This document shows, in pieces, positions 15,496 to 27,547 of a DNA stretch of 45,767 nt. The notes under the pieces are model-generated. The model did no database searches and was not told where the DNA came from. It saw only the letters and a list, made by a program, of their open reading frames with translations. A program made the translations under genes and the position numbers. The DNA is from Myxococcales bacterium (GTDB lineage Bacteria > Myxococcota_A > Polyangia > Polyangiales > JAFGIB01). Every line of letters starts with the position of its first letter. Position 1 is the first letter of the stretch. Location: the NCBI GenBank assembly GCA_028817905.1, contig JAPPOR010000276.1:1-45767 (forward strand), given 5' to 3'.

Positions 15496-18400
15496 GTGGA
15501 CGCGCAGGCTTCTCCGAGCAACCCTCCCGAACCGGCGCCGCCCGACCTCGGAAAGCGCTACCGCGTCGAAGGGCTCCTCGGGCGGGGAGGCATGGGTGAA
15601 GTCTATCGATGCCACGACCATGTCACGGGTCGCACGGTCGCGCTCAAACGCCTGAAGGCCGATGCAGTGGCTCGCCGGCCCGCGCTTTCGGCCCTGTTCG
15701 AACGCGAATATCACGCGCTCCAGGAGCTCGCCCACCCGAGTATCATCGAGGTGTTTGACTACGGCATCGGGGGAGACGGCGCGCCCTACTACACGATGGA
15801 GCTGCTGGACGGGCAGGATCTGAGCGCGCTGGCCCCCCTGCCCTGGCAGCAAGCCTGCGCGCTCTTGCGTGATGTCGCATCGTCGTTGGCGATTCTGCAC
15901 TCTCGTCGTTTGCTGCATCGAGACGTCAGCCCGGGCAATGTCCACAAGGACGCTGCGGGCCATGCGAAGCTGTTGGACTTCGGTGCGATGGCGACTTTCG
16001 GCGTGGAGGGCCAGATCATTGGTACGCCGCCATGCATCGCGCCCGAGATGGTTCACAATCAACCGCTGGACGCTCGCGCCGACCTGTACTCGCTGGGGGC
16101 GCTGGGATACTTCTTGATCGGCGGCCAACATGCCTATCCGGCCAGGCGAATCGAAACCCTGCGCGATATGTGGCGCTCGCGGCCAAGGACCCTGGGCACG
16201 CTAGCACCCGACACCCCCGAGGAGCTATGCAGCTTGATCGGGTCCATGATCAGTCTGGACGCCATGGCCAGGCCCACCAGCGCCGGCGAGGTGATCGAGC
16301 GCCTGACGGCGATTGCGGGATTGGAGACCGACGAAAGTCTCGACGCATCCCTCGAAGTGGCGCGCGCCTACCTCAAGACCCCCACCCTGCTCGGTCGGGA
16401 TGCTCAAATGGGGCGCTTGCGCAAGCAGGTGCTACGCGCCGCGCGCGGGCGCGGAAGCGCCAGTATCATCGACGGCGAACCCGGCATTGGCAGGACGCGG
16501 TTGCTCGACGCGCTCGCGCTCGAAGGCAAGCTGGCGGGAGCGACCGTAATCACCGCCGCCGGGGCGGACAGCACCGGGCGCCCCTTTGGCATGATCCAGG
16601 AACTCGCTCGTTCGCTGGCGGCCCAGCTGCCGGACGCGGCGCGCAACCACTTCGAGCGGCACCAGAACGCCATTCTTGCGGTGCTTCCAGAGATGGCTCA
16701 GCTGCTCGCGCTGCCTGAGCGCCAGCAGGGACCGGCGGCCTCCCGCATGCAGAATGTGGACAGTGTCGCAATGGCCGCGCTGGCTGACTGGATCGACGAA
16801 ATCACCTCGGACCGTCCACTCGTGATCGCCGTGGATGACCTGCAGGACGCTGACGAACAGTCACAGGGTATTCTTGGTGCCCTTGCCCATCGGGCGGGTC
16901 AGCGGCGATTGGCTGTGGTGGTGACCATCACAAGCGGCCAGCCCGAGTCGCCCCTGGTGGCTGGGCTGCGGCGCGTCGCTCCAGTCATCACGCTTGCTCC
17001 CTTCGATACCGAGGAGACTCGGAAACTCGTCCGCTCACTCTTCGGCGATGTACGGCACGTGGAGCTGGTCGCTGACTGGGTCGTCCGCCTCGCTCAGGGA
17101 AAACCACGCAACTGCATGGAGCTATGCGAACACCTGGTGGAGAGGGGCATCGCCCAATACCGGCGTGGCGCCTGGGTACTGCCAGCTTCACTTCGTGAGG
17201 ATGAGCTACCCACGAGCTTCGAGGGTGCGCTTTGTGAACGCGTACGGCAGTTGAGTCCGGATGCGCTCGCGATTGCGCAGGGAATCGCTCTATCTACCCT
17301 TCGGCTCGGCCTGTCGGAGTACGATCAACTGCTCGCGGGTGGTGAGGATTGCCATGCCCGTGTTTTCGCGGCGGTCGGTGAGCTCGTTGCGGCAGGTGTC
17401 CTGGCTGGGGACGGTGACGAGTATCGCCTCACTCAACCAGCCTATCGAGATGCCATCCGCGTAACGGTGGACGATGAAGAGGTCGTGCGGGAGACCCACC
17501 GTCGACTCGCGACCATTTTCGAAGCGCGCGGAAACACGTTCAACGTCGCGGACCATCAACTCTTGGCTGGAGATGAGCTGGACGCCCTGCGGTCCGTGAT
17601 CGAGGGCTACCACAGGTCGACCCAGGCCCAGGCCAGCGGCACCTATCGCTACCAGGGCGGGTTCGGGGAGGACCCGGCGCTCGCGTTCGAAACGCGGCGT
17701 GAGCTGCTCGACGTCTGGGAGAAGCACGAGCGCCCGGAACGTGAGCGGTTCATCCTGCATCGCTCCATGGTGATGTTGGCTCATTCGTACAATGCGTCGC
17801 TTGCGCGCCCCTATATCGAACCGCTCATCGAGTTGCTCAAGCACACCCTCGGCTTGCACCACTGGCACGAGCTCGGCACGGAAGCAAGTGACGCGGAGCG
17901 CATCCGCGATTGCCTTGCGAAGGCTCAGCAGGCCTACGAGGCGGCCGACGAACGGGATCGGATCATGCCCCCTTCGGAGGCGGTTCCCGCAGCCATCGTG
18001 CTCGTTGGAATGGGCCAAAACACAGGCAGGCAGGACTACGACGCGCCGCTGCTGCGCTACTTGCTCGATTTCGTGGACTACTTGCGCCCCCTGTCCCCGC
18101 GCCTGCAGATCACGCGCGACGCCATCGAGCACTCACTAGCACTTGTCACCGGGCGCGTAGGCGTCGCCCAAGAGACTCGGCAGCGCATGTTCGAGTACTA
18201 CAAGACGGGCGCCCTCCCCAACCCGGAGAACCCTCTGTACTATGTTTCGCAGATCGGGCGCGCCATCATCCTGCACGCCGAGGGTTACTTCTGGGCGGTG
18301 CGAGGTGGCACGCGGGCAGAACCCTGGGCCGCGCTGCTCGCCGACCCACTACAGGGACTGCCAGAGGAAGGAAACGCCGTGCGCCGCAGCGGGCACCTCT

Positions 18401-19704
18401 GGCTGCGCCGTGCCTGGGAGATCCGGCACATCATGCACCTGTACAACGGCAACGCGAAAGAGGCCCGACGTGCCCAAGACAAGATCGATCAGCTAGCAAT
18501 GCAACGCGGCTGGGCGGCATTTGGCGGGGGCACCGCTCAGTTCGAAGCCTATGCGCACGCCGTGTGCGGTGACCTGATGGCCCTGAAGCGCAGCCTGCAA
18601 ACGCTGGAAGCCATCGTGGCGCAAGGACACAAAGGCTGGCAGCCCTTCGTCCACATCGCACGCAGCGAATACCAGCGCCTGCGCGGCAACCCGCAGGAAG
18701 CGATCAAGGAGTGTCAGCAGGCACTCGCCCTCGCGGCCGCAGGAGAGCATGCCGGATGGTCTGTCGCCAGCGTCTCCCTGGTAGAGGCCTTGCTCGCGGC
18801 GGGGCGCCCGGACGAGGCGCTCGCAACCGCTCGTCAGGCCATCGCGGAGTGCAAGCGCGTCAACTTGGGCCCCTACGCGGAGCATAGTATCAAGCGTGTA
18901 CTGTCCCTCAGCGAGGCCGCAACGGGCTCCGCGGAAGCTGCTGTGAAGCGTCTTGAACGGCTGCGAGCTGCAGCCGAAGCCGGCGGGGTGGACGGCGCGA
19001 CCATGGGCCATCTAGACGAGACCATCGCGCGAGCCTGCATCTATGCAAAAGACTACGAAGGTTTCCGTGCCGCGGCGGCGCGAGCAGGACAAATGTATCG
19101 CGCAGGTGGCAACCCGGCACTGTTTGCGAAACACGAGCGGCTACTGCAGGCCGGACGTGCCGCCGGCTTCCCGGGCGACTCTGGACGCCCCACCCGGCCG
19201 CCATCAGGTTTATCCATCGAGCCGACCGGGGTCCAGACCGAGCTCGCCGCCCTTTCGGACGAGCGAGACCGCCACCAGGTCGCTCTGCGCGTCATGATGG
19301 AACGCACGGGCGCCAAGTCAGGCTTCCTGTTCCTCTGGGACGACAACGCCCTGCGGTTGGGAGCCGCCGACGACCCGAACGAGCCATCGAAGGAGCTGCT
19401 GGACACGTTGACGGAGTACCTCAAGGCGGAACTTGACGACTACCCGGACGTTACGGTCACCTGCTTCGATCACCAACTCGTCGAAGGCCAGGCACCCGGC
19501 TTCAGTCACCCGGACGGAGACTATCGACCGGTGCTTTTGACCCGAGAGTCCGGCCAAGGGCGCCAGGTCGTTGGCATCGCCGCCCTACTCGACACTGGGG
19601 AGGGCCTCCGCATGCCCACCTTGGACATGATTTCTTCGGTTACGGAGGGGCTGCATGCCACCGCAACCGATGAGGCAGAAGTCTCTGTTTTCGAACTCAG
19701 CTAG
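15496..19704 (+). CDS. Ser/Thr protein kinase fused to AAA-type ATPase, TPR and GAF-like regions
   Basis: 1402 residues. The kinase domain (about 22-275) has all landmarks: LGRGGMGEVY (28-37), K51 in VALK, HRDVSPGN (141-148), DFG (161-163) and APE (182-184). The catalytic-loop HRDVSPGN has Ser where HRDLKPEN has Lys, a variant common in myxobacterial kinases. An ATPase module follows, with GEPGIGRTRL (327-336) as a P-loop whose conserved Lys is Arg (R333), and PLVIAVDDLQ as Walker B (441-450). Residues ~650-1200 are a helical TPR-like solenoid; the last ~180 look GAF-like. The architecture resembles PknK/MalT-type sensors that integrate a signal and phosphorylate targets. No transmembrane segment is seen. 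Start GTG 15496 has only a weak ribosome site. Confidence 0.9.
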   Translation: MDAQASPSNPPEPAPPDLGKRYRVEGLLGRGGMGEVYRCHDHVTGRTVALKRLKADAVARRPALSALFEREYHALQELAHPSIIEVFDYGIGGDGAPYYTMELLDGQDLSALAPLPWQQACALLRDVASSLAILHSRRLLHRDVSPGNVHKDAAGHAKLLDFGAMATFGVEGQIIGTPPCIAPEMVHNQPLDARADLYSLGALGYFLIGGQHAYPARRIETLRDMWRSRPRTLGTLAPDTPEELCSLIGSMISLDAMARPTSAGEVIERLTAIAGLETDESLDASLEVARAYLKTPTLLGRDAQMGRLRKQVLRAARGRGSASIIDGEPGIGRTRLLDALALEGKLAGATVITAAGADSTGRPFGMIQELARSLAAQLPDAARNHFERHQNAILAVLPEMAQLLALPERQQGPAASRMQNVDSVAMAALADWIDEITSDRPLVIAVDDLQDADEQSQGILGALAHRAGQRRLAVVVTITSGQPESPLVAGLRRVAPVITLAPFDTEETRKLVRSLFGDVRHVELVADWVVRLAQGKPRNCMELCEHLVERGIAQYRRGAWVLPASLREDELPTSFEGALCERVRQLSPDALAIAQGIALSTLRLGLSEYDQLLAGGEDCHARVFAAVGELVAAGVLAGDGDEYRLTQPAYRDAIRVTVDDEEVVRETHRRLATIFEARGNTFNVADHQLLAGDELDALRSVIEGYHRSTQAQASGTYRYQGGFGEDPALAFETRRELLDVWEKHERPERERFILHRSMVMLAHSYNASLARPYIEPLIELLKHTLGLHHWHELGTEASDAERIRDCLAKAQQAYEAADERDRIMPPSEAVPAAIVLVGMGQNTGRQDYDAPLLRYLLDFVDYLRPLSPRLQITRDAIEHSLALVTGRVGVAQETRQRMFEYYKTGALPNPENPLYYVSQIGRAIILHAEGYFWAVRGGTRAEPWAALLADPLQGLPEEGNAVRRSGHLWLRRAWEIRHIMHLYNGNAKEARRAQDKIDQLAMQRGWAAFGGGTAQFEAYAHAVCGDLMALKRSLQTLEAIVAQGHKGWQPFVHIARSEYQRLRGNPQEAIKECQQALALAAAGEHAGWSVASVSLVEALLAAGRPDEALATARQAIAECKRVNLGPYAEHSIKRVLSLSEAATGSAEAAVKRLERLRAAAEAGGVDGATMGHLDETIARACIYAKDYEGFRAAAARAGQMYRAGGNPALFAKHERLLQAGRAAGFPGDSGRPTRPPSGLSIEPTGVQTELAALSDERDRHQVALRVMMERTGAKSGFLFLWDDNALRLGAADDPNEPSKELLDTLTEYLKAELDDYPDVTVTCFDHQLVEGQAPGFSHPDGDYRPVLLTRESGQGRQVVGIAALLDTGEGLRMPTLDMISSVTEGLHATATDEAEVSVFELS

Positions 19705-19774
19705 GCTGAAACCTCCCTTCGGGAAGCTCCAGGCCAGTTCTTTGTCTCCATGCAGAGGGCCGCGTGCGCCCGGC

Positions 19775-19797
19775 TCCAGTTTCGCGCTCGAACTGGA
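19775..19797. terminator. Hairpin between convergent kinase and gmd genes
   Basis: TCCAGTT (19775-19781) pairs with AACTGGA (19791-19797) around a 9-base loop, midway in the 124-bp gap between two convergent genes. It probably acts as a bidirectional terminator or insulator. No T-run follows. Confidence 0.4.
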
Positions 19798-19828
19798 CGG
19801 TACGGGGCCTAGCTAGCTAGTGGCTTGG

Positions 19829-22371
<2,543 letters not shown>

Positions 22372-22497
22372 CGGTTACACCCGGGCAAGGTCGACTGGTT
22401 GAGCAGCCAGCCAGGCCGCCTTCGAGCCAGGGAGCTTGCGTCGATATGCATGCTAAGTCGCGACTCATGGTTCTGCGCCCGCCAACCGTGCCTGCTC

Positions 22498-24723
22498 CTA
22501 GCCCTCCGCAGCCGGGCGCTCCTCCTCCGGGGCCTCGGAGGAGACATCGTAGTATCCTTCGCTCCGGTAGTAGTAGTAGGACCCGTAGCCGTACTTCTGT
22601 CTGTTCAAGTCCACGTCGTTCAGAATGCCTCCGATCAGATGGGCTTGGACGTCCTTCAACTGACGCAACGCAGACTTGACGGCATCGCGCGCGGTCTTGA
22701 GCGTGTGCACGACCAGCAAAGCTCCGTCGACCTGGGGCGCAATGATGGCGGCGTCGGTCACTGCGACAAGCGGGGGACTGTCGAGAATGACGATATCAAA
22801 CTCCTCGCGAAGCCTTTCGAGCATGTTCGTAAACTGCGTAGTGTGGAGCAACTCCGAGGGGTTCGGAGGGATCGGGCCGGAGGCCAGAAACCACAGGCCA
22901 GGAACCTTCGTTTCTTGCACAGCTTCCATCACGTCCTTGTCACCAACGAGGACCGACGTGACCCCCAGCCCGGATCGCAACCCGAACGCTCGGTGGATGC
23001 GCGGCTTGCGCAAGTCCGTATCCGCCAGCAGGACCTTCTTTCCACTCTGCGCCAGCGAAATACCCAGGCTGATGCTTACAGTCGTCTTGCCCTCGCGCGG
23101 GCTCGCGCTCGTGACCACGAAGGCGCCCACGGGGTTCTTGGTGGCCGCAAAGGTGAAATTGGTGCGGATGGTCCGACAGCACTCAGCCACGGCCGACTTC
23201 GGATTGGTGTGAACGTGTAGATCACGATCGATTGGATGCTCGCGCTTGCGCCCGCGGCGACGGCGCTGAGAACGCCCGGAAGCCTTGTCGATCTGCGGAA
23301 CAATGCCGAGCACCGTGAGCCCAAGCGCTTCCGCTTGTTCGACCGTACGGACGACCCGGTCAAGCTGGGACAGGAGCAGCACGAGCAGGAGCCCCAAAGC
23401 CAAACCCAAGATGACTCCGAGCGTGACCGCCATCGGGACCCGTGGCCGTATCGCGGCTGTGGGCACGAGGGCGCGGTCTACGACCTGAGCGTACTGAACC
23501 CTGAGCGCGCGGGTCAGGTCAGTCTCCGCTGTGCGCTCGAGGACCGCGCTGTATAGTCGATCCGTATTGTCGCGCTCGCGGATCAAGCGACGGTATTCGA
23601 TCTCCTGCAAGTTGAGCCGCAAACCCGCTTGATTGGACTCCTGGAGCGCCTGGCGAATGCCCGCTTCGACAGCCACCACCTCTTCGAGTTCGTTCTGGGC
23701 GCGATCGATGATTCCGTCGATCTCGGACCTTAGCTGCTCACGCAGCAGATCCATCCACTCGGTGACGGCGAGCATCCTCGGGTGGTTGTGGCCGTATTCG
23801 ATCGCCAGCTGTGCCTGCTCCGCTTCGGCGGTGCGGTATTGCTGGCGCAGGTGTTCGACCGACGGGGCTTCGTCGGTCGCACTGGCGTGCACGAGGAACG
23901 GATCCTCGGCGTTGGCACTGCCGAGGGCTTCCAAGCGCGCGGCGACCTCGATCCGCCTCGTCCGGGCGGTCGACAGGGCTTCTGTGTAGCGCTGGATATC
24001 GTTCGATACGATGTTCTGGCGGTCTTCGAGCGAGATGGACAGCACGTTGTGCTTGTCCTTGAAATCATGAAGCGCGAGCTCCGAGCTCTCTAGCTGCTTC
24101 TTCAGGCCTTCGAGCTGCTGTCCCAACCACTCAAGGGCTGCGGTGGTGGAGCCAAGCCGATCCTCGACCGTCTTCGCGATGTATGCGTCCGCGATCGAGT
24201 CAGCCAGAAGCGCCGCTCGCTCCGGATCGCGGTCTTCTATCCGGATGTGCACGACGCGGGTCTCCCGCTCCGGCTGAATCGTCAGCATCTGCTGAAGGAT
24301 GGAGGCCGCCTCGGTGATCGTAGCCGGCGATCGGGGCTTTCCGTCGGGCCCCGGCTTGCGCTCTCCGACGAAAGTTGGGTCCTGGTGCAGGCCGAGTTCA
24401 CTGACGACCCGCTCGGCAATCGCGCGACTTCCCAGGATCAGATTCTCGGTGGCAAAGTGTTCCCTCGTGGACCAATAGTTGAGCGGGCTATACGTCTCCA
24501 TCTTGCGGCCGAGGGGTTTGGGCGGGTCCGGAATATGCCGGATGGTGCAGTCGGCCAAGTAGATCTTCGTCTGGCGTGCCGTCCACAGGAACGCAAGCGT
24601 TCCACATGCTATCCCGCAGAACAGCACGAGCCATTTGTGCTTCAGCATGAGGCGCAACCAGCCGCCAAGGTCTAACCGGTTGCTCACCCCATGGTGACTC
24701 GCTGTCCTATTCGCCGTGTCCAT
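22498..24723 (-). CDS. Wzc-like polysaccharide co-polymerase with BY-kinase domain
   Basis: 741 residues, inner membrane. Two transmembrane helices (about 31-47 and 430-452) flank a periplasmic Wzz-type domain with coiled coil (~190-400). The cytoplasmic C-terminal half is a bacterial tyrosine kinase: Walker A SASPREGKTT (539-548), Walker A' LLADTDLRKPR (565-575), Walker B VILDSP (645-650), and a tyrosine cluster at 711-725 (YGYGSYYYY, then GYY) for autophosphorylation. Such proteins set chain length and couple Wzy-dependent polymerisation to export via an outer-membrane Wza. An Arg/Lys-rich linker lies at ~484-497. No low-molecular-weight tyrosine phosphatase or Wza is in the window. Next genes: wecA-like and gmd. 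Confidence 0.93.
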   Translation of the reverse strand: MDTANRTASHHGVSNRLDLGGWLRLMLKHKWLVLFCGIACGTLAFLWTARQTKIYLADCTIRHIPDPPKPLGRKMETYSPLNYWSTREHFATENLILGSRAIAERVVSELGLHQDPTFVGERKPGPDGKPRSPATITEAASILQQMLTIQPERETRVVHIRIEDRDPERAALLADSIADAYIAKTVEDRLGSTTAALEWLGQQLEGLKKQLESSELALHDFKDKHNVLSISLEDRQNIVSNDIQRYTEALSTARTRRIEVAARLEALGSANAEDPFLVHASATDEAPSVEHLRQQYRTAEAEQAQLAIEYGHNHPRMLAVTEWMDLLREQLRSEIDGIIDRAQNELEEVVAVEAGIRQALQESNQAGLRLNLQEIEYRRLIRERDNTDRLYSAVLERTAETDLTRALRVQYAQVVDRALVPTAAIRPRVPMAVTLGVILGLALGLLLVLLLSQLDRVVRTVEQAEALGLTVLGIVPQIDKASGRSQRRRRGRKREHPIDRDLHVHTNPKSAVAECCRTIRTNFTFAATKNPVGAFVVTSASPREGKTTVSISLGISLAQSGKKVLLADTDLRKPRIHRAFGLRSGLGVTSVLVGDKDVMEAVQETKVPGLWFLASGPIPPNPSELLHTTQFTNMLERLREEFDIVILDSPPLVAVTDAAIIAPQVDGALLVVHTLKTARDAVKSALRQLKDVQAHLIGGILNDVDLNRQKYGYGSYYYYRSEGYYDVSSEAPEEERPAAEG

Positions 24724-24810
24724 GATCCGAATAACCTACATCATCTTACAAGGTTAGCACCGCATGCCGTTTCATATCACAGGTCTAGTTGTCCGGGGCA
24801 GCGGACACGT

Positions 24811-27285
24811 TCAAGGCAAATCAACGACAGCTTTCGACATCTCTTCAATCCTGTGCTTGCCATCACACCCGCGTTTGAGATCGGGGCGACGTCGGCACAC
24901 ATCGGAGTAGGCCCGAAGTGCGCTCGGTAGGTCGCCCAGCTTCTCCGACACGTACGCGACCTTGAGCAGCACATCAGGCTCGTGGCCGTACCCATGGGCG
25001 CGCCGATAGGCGCGCAACGCGAGGGGCAGGTTGCCAAGCTCCATCTCGAGGTCACCGAGCAACACCATCGTCGCGACCAGGGACCCCGCCTTGCCCCCCG
25101 CCGAGGCTCGCAAGCGCGCCACCGTCGCTCGCATGCCTGGCCCGTCGCCGAGCTTTGCCTGCGCGCGGGCCCGCGCCTGTAACAGCTTGCTGGTCGGTCC
25201 GAGGTGTCGCTCGGCTTGCTCCGTAGCCGCCAACGACACCCGGGCCTGGCCTGCCCGCAAGAGGTGCTGCGCGAGCCGGAACCACAGCTCCTCGCGTCTT
25301 GCGTCCGCCTGTACAGCCGTCTGCAACAACGCGATCGCACCGGCATGGTCGCCTCGCCGGGCAAGCCTCTCGGCCTCTCGAGTGAAGGGCCTGTCGAGTT
25401 CGGGCAACGTCTCTCTCTGCCACGCATCCACCGCGGCTACCTGAAGCCTCCCTTGATCCATGCAATGCTGCACCGAGCGGGCTAGGGGTAGCTGGTTGTC
25501 GCCCTTCGGAAGAGCCTTCGGCAACACCGTGGCGTCCTGCTCGACCAGCGAACAAAGCAAGTCACGGGCGGTCTTCCAATCCAGGCGCCCCGCCTCCCGG
25601 AGTTCGAGCAACGCTTGGTCCTGCCGTCCCATATTCCAAAGCAACGCGGCGGCCAGTGCGTGCGGTGCACCCCAACGCGGTGCGAGGGACATGGCGTGAT
25701 TCAACCAGGCGAAAGCATCGCGTCTTTGGCGCCGCACAGCCTGGGTGGCTCCCAACACGACCAGATTGGGCTCGCTCGGGTGGTTCGCGAGCGCGTCGGC
25801 CAAGCCCGCCTCGAATACGCCCGGCTCAGCCGTTTCCAGCAAGCGCCGCAAGCGGACCCGCGCTTGGTGCGGCGCGGCCCCCAGCACAGACGTGGACAGC
25901 AGCACGATCCCGACAGACGCGACCGCGGCGGCGCCCCAGTTGAAGTGCGGCCGCATCCACGCCGACCGGCGGGTTCGTCGACGCGGACGCGGCGTCAGGC
26001 CGGCAAAGCAGGCAGCGGCAACCGTCGCCACACCAAATAGTTCGAGATTGTAGTCCGCCAGGTTCTGCACCACCAGCGCAGACAGCCCCATCACACCGCC
26101 GCGGGCGGTGGCCGTTCGCGCCCCACGGGCCGCATCGTAGAGCAACCAAGCGAGCGCCAAGAGCATGACGGTCGTTGCTGGCACCCCCCACTCAAAGGCC
26201 CATTGCAGGGGCAGGGACTCCGCGTACGCAAACCGGAAGGGTGTTTCCGAACTCACCAAGTACCCGACCGCAAAGGCGCCACGGCCCACACCGACAAGGG
26301 GCTGCTGAGGAAGCGCTTGCAGCATTTTGCCGTGAGCTACGAACTTGAACAGGTCCCCGGCCGCGTACTCCCTCACGACCGCGTCGAAGGCCAAGTAGCC
26401 GGCCGCCAGGAACGCGATCACCGAAGCCGCCCATAGGGCCAGCACCCTGGCCACGCCGCCGAATGCACGTCCCCCTCTCCCCACTCGCCAGGACCACACG
26501 GATAGCCCGGCACTGGCCACAACGGTGACGGCAATCGCGCCACGCGACATCGTCAGCATCACGACGATGACCATCACGACCGGAAACAGCAAGAGTAGCG
26601 ACATGAGTTGTCGACTGCGCGCTCCGGACGCCTGGCCAAGCAAGAGGGGCACGCCAAGGGCGCCAAAACCTCCCAGGTGATTGGGGTTCATGAGCGGTGA
26701 TAGGACAACCGTCGAGATGACGTCCGGGGGCCGGTACAAGCCAAATACGCGGGTTGCACCGATCGCGTAGTGACCCAGGCCAACCAACGCCAAGGTGCAG
26801 GTCGACGCCCCCACCGCACCGAGTACCTGCTCACGGTAGCCTGACAAGGCAAGGCGGGACGCGGCTACCACTGTGCACATCAGACCGATGCCCTTGAGCA
26901 CCTCCAGCCGACTCTGGCCTGGATCGAGGGAAAGGGTGCAAGCAAGCTCCCGGTCGATGAGCTGCGAGGTGGTGGTTGCGCGCGCGTATGCGTCGGGGTG
27001 CAACAGCTCGACCAGGCTGCACGGAAGGGGGGCTGCCTGCACGCCGGTCCATAGAAGCCCGAAGCCGAAGACGCCCAACAGCAAGCGCCACGCGCTGGTT
27101 GGGCGGACCGAGGGAAGCGCCCAGAAACCCGCCGCCATCGCCGCAAGCGAAGTGGTGGACGAAAGGACGACCGCCCAGGGATACAGACCGCCGAGCAGTT
27201 GGGGAGCAAGCAGCACGTGAAGCCAGAACGCCGCAACCGCCACGCGTACGCGCCGCGATCGCCGTCGGCCACGGCCTACCCGCAT
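24811..27285 (-). CDS. O-antigen polymerase/ligase-like membrane protein (Wzy_C/WaaL family) with TPR domain
   Basis: 824 residues. The first ~480 residues hold about 12 transmembrane helices with one large periplasmic loop, and the segment LMNPNHLGGFGALGVP matches the conserved NxNHxxG of Wzy/WaaL-family enzymes. These polymerise or ligate undecaprenyl-linked repeat units in the periplasm. Residues ~490-815 are a TPR-like helical region, present in some bacterial polymerases and O-glycosylating ligases of this family. It lies 87 bases upstream of the Wzc-like gene on the same strand. Start ATG 27285 has GGAG 6 bases upstream. Whether it polymerises or ligates cannot be told from sequence; operon context favours polymerase (Wzy). 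Confidence 0.85.
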   Translation of the reverse strand: MRVGRGRRRSRRVRVAVAAFWLHVLLAPQLLGGLYPWAVVLSSTTSLAAMAAGFWALPSVRPTSAWRLLLGVFGFGLLWTGVQAAPLPCSLVELLHPDAYARATTTSQLIDRELACTLSLDPGQSRLEVLKGIGLMCTVVAASRLALSGYREQVLGAVGASTCTLALVGLGHYAIGATRVFGLYRPPDVISTVVLSPLMNPNHLGGFGALGVPLLLGQASGARSRQLMSLLLLFPVVMVIVVMLTMSRGAIAVTVVASAGLSVWSWRVGRGGRAFGGVARVLALWAASVIAFLAAGYLAFDAVVREYAAGDLFKFVAHGKMLQALPQQPLVGVGRGAFAVGYLVSSETPFRFAYAESLPLQWAFEWGVPATTVMLLALAWLLYDAARGARTATARGGVMGLSALVVQNLADYNLELFGVATVAAACFAGLTPRPRRRTRRSAWMRPHFNWGAAAVASVGIVLLSTSVLGAAPHQARVRLRRLLETAEPGVFEAGLADALANHPSEPNLVVLGATQAVRRQRRDAFAWLNHAMSLAPRWGAPHALAAALLWNMGRQDQALLELREAGRLDWKTARDLLCSLVEQDATVLPKALPKGDNQLPLARSVQHCMDQGRLQVAAVDAWQRETLPELDRPFTREAERLARRGDHAGAIALLQTAVQADARREELWFRLAQHLLRAGQARVSLAATEQAERHLGPTSKLLQARARAQAKLGDGPGMRATVARLRASAGGKAGSLVATMVLLGDLEMELGNLPLALRAYRRAHGYGHEPDVLLKVAYVSEKLGDLPSALRAYSDVCRRRPDLKRGCDGKHRIEEMSKAVVDLP

Positions 27286-27547
27286 CGTTCACTCCGCATA
27301 TGCCGATGTGCGCAGGCGCCGAGTCCTTCCTGGGACCAAGCAGTACTAACACCAACCGGTGACGTACGCTGGACGAGCATTATGTCGGATCATACAAGCG
27401 CCAGAGGTGCAGATCCCAACAACCGGCAGCAAGCACGCTCCGATAGGTGAGACAAGTCACATACCTGTCGGTCGCAAGGGAATGGCTCAACGCCCAGGGC
27501 GAGATGTCGAGGTGGAGCCGAGTCCTGATTCAATCCCTTGCTCGGAT

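Noticed and set aside
17290-18132. 280-residue open frame antisense to the kinase/ATPase gene
   Set aside because: Shadow of the 1402-residue gene in GC-rich DNA.
27286-27547. Small open frames in the gap between carbamoyltransferase and polymerase genes
   Set aside because: No ribosome site, no similarity, and they overlap real genes; only a weak CCGAG/CTCGG hairpin is visible.
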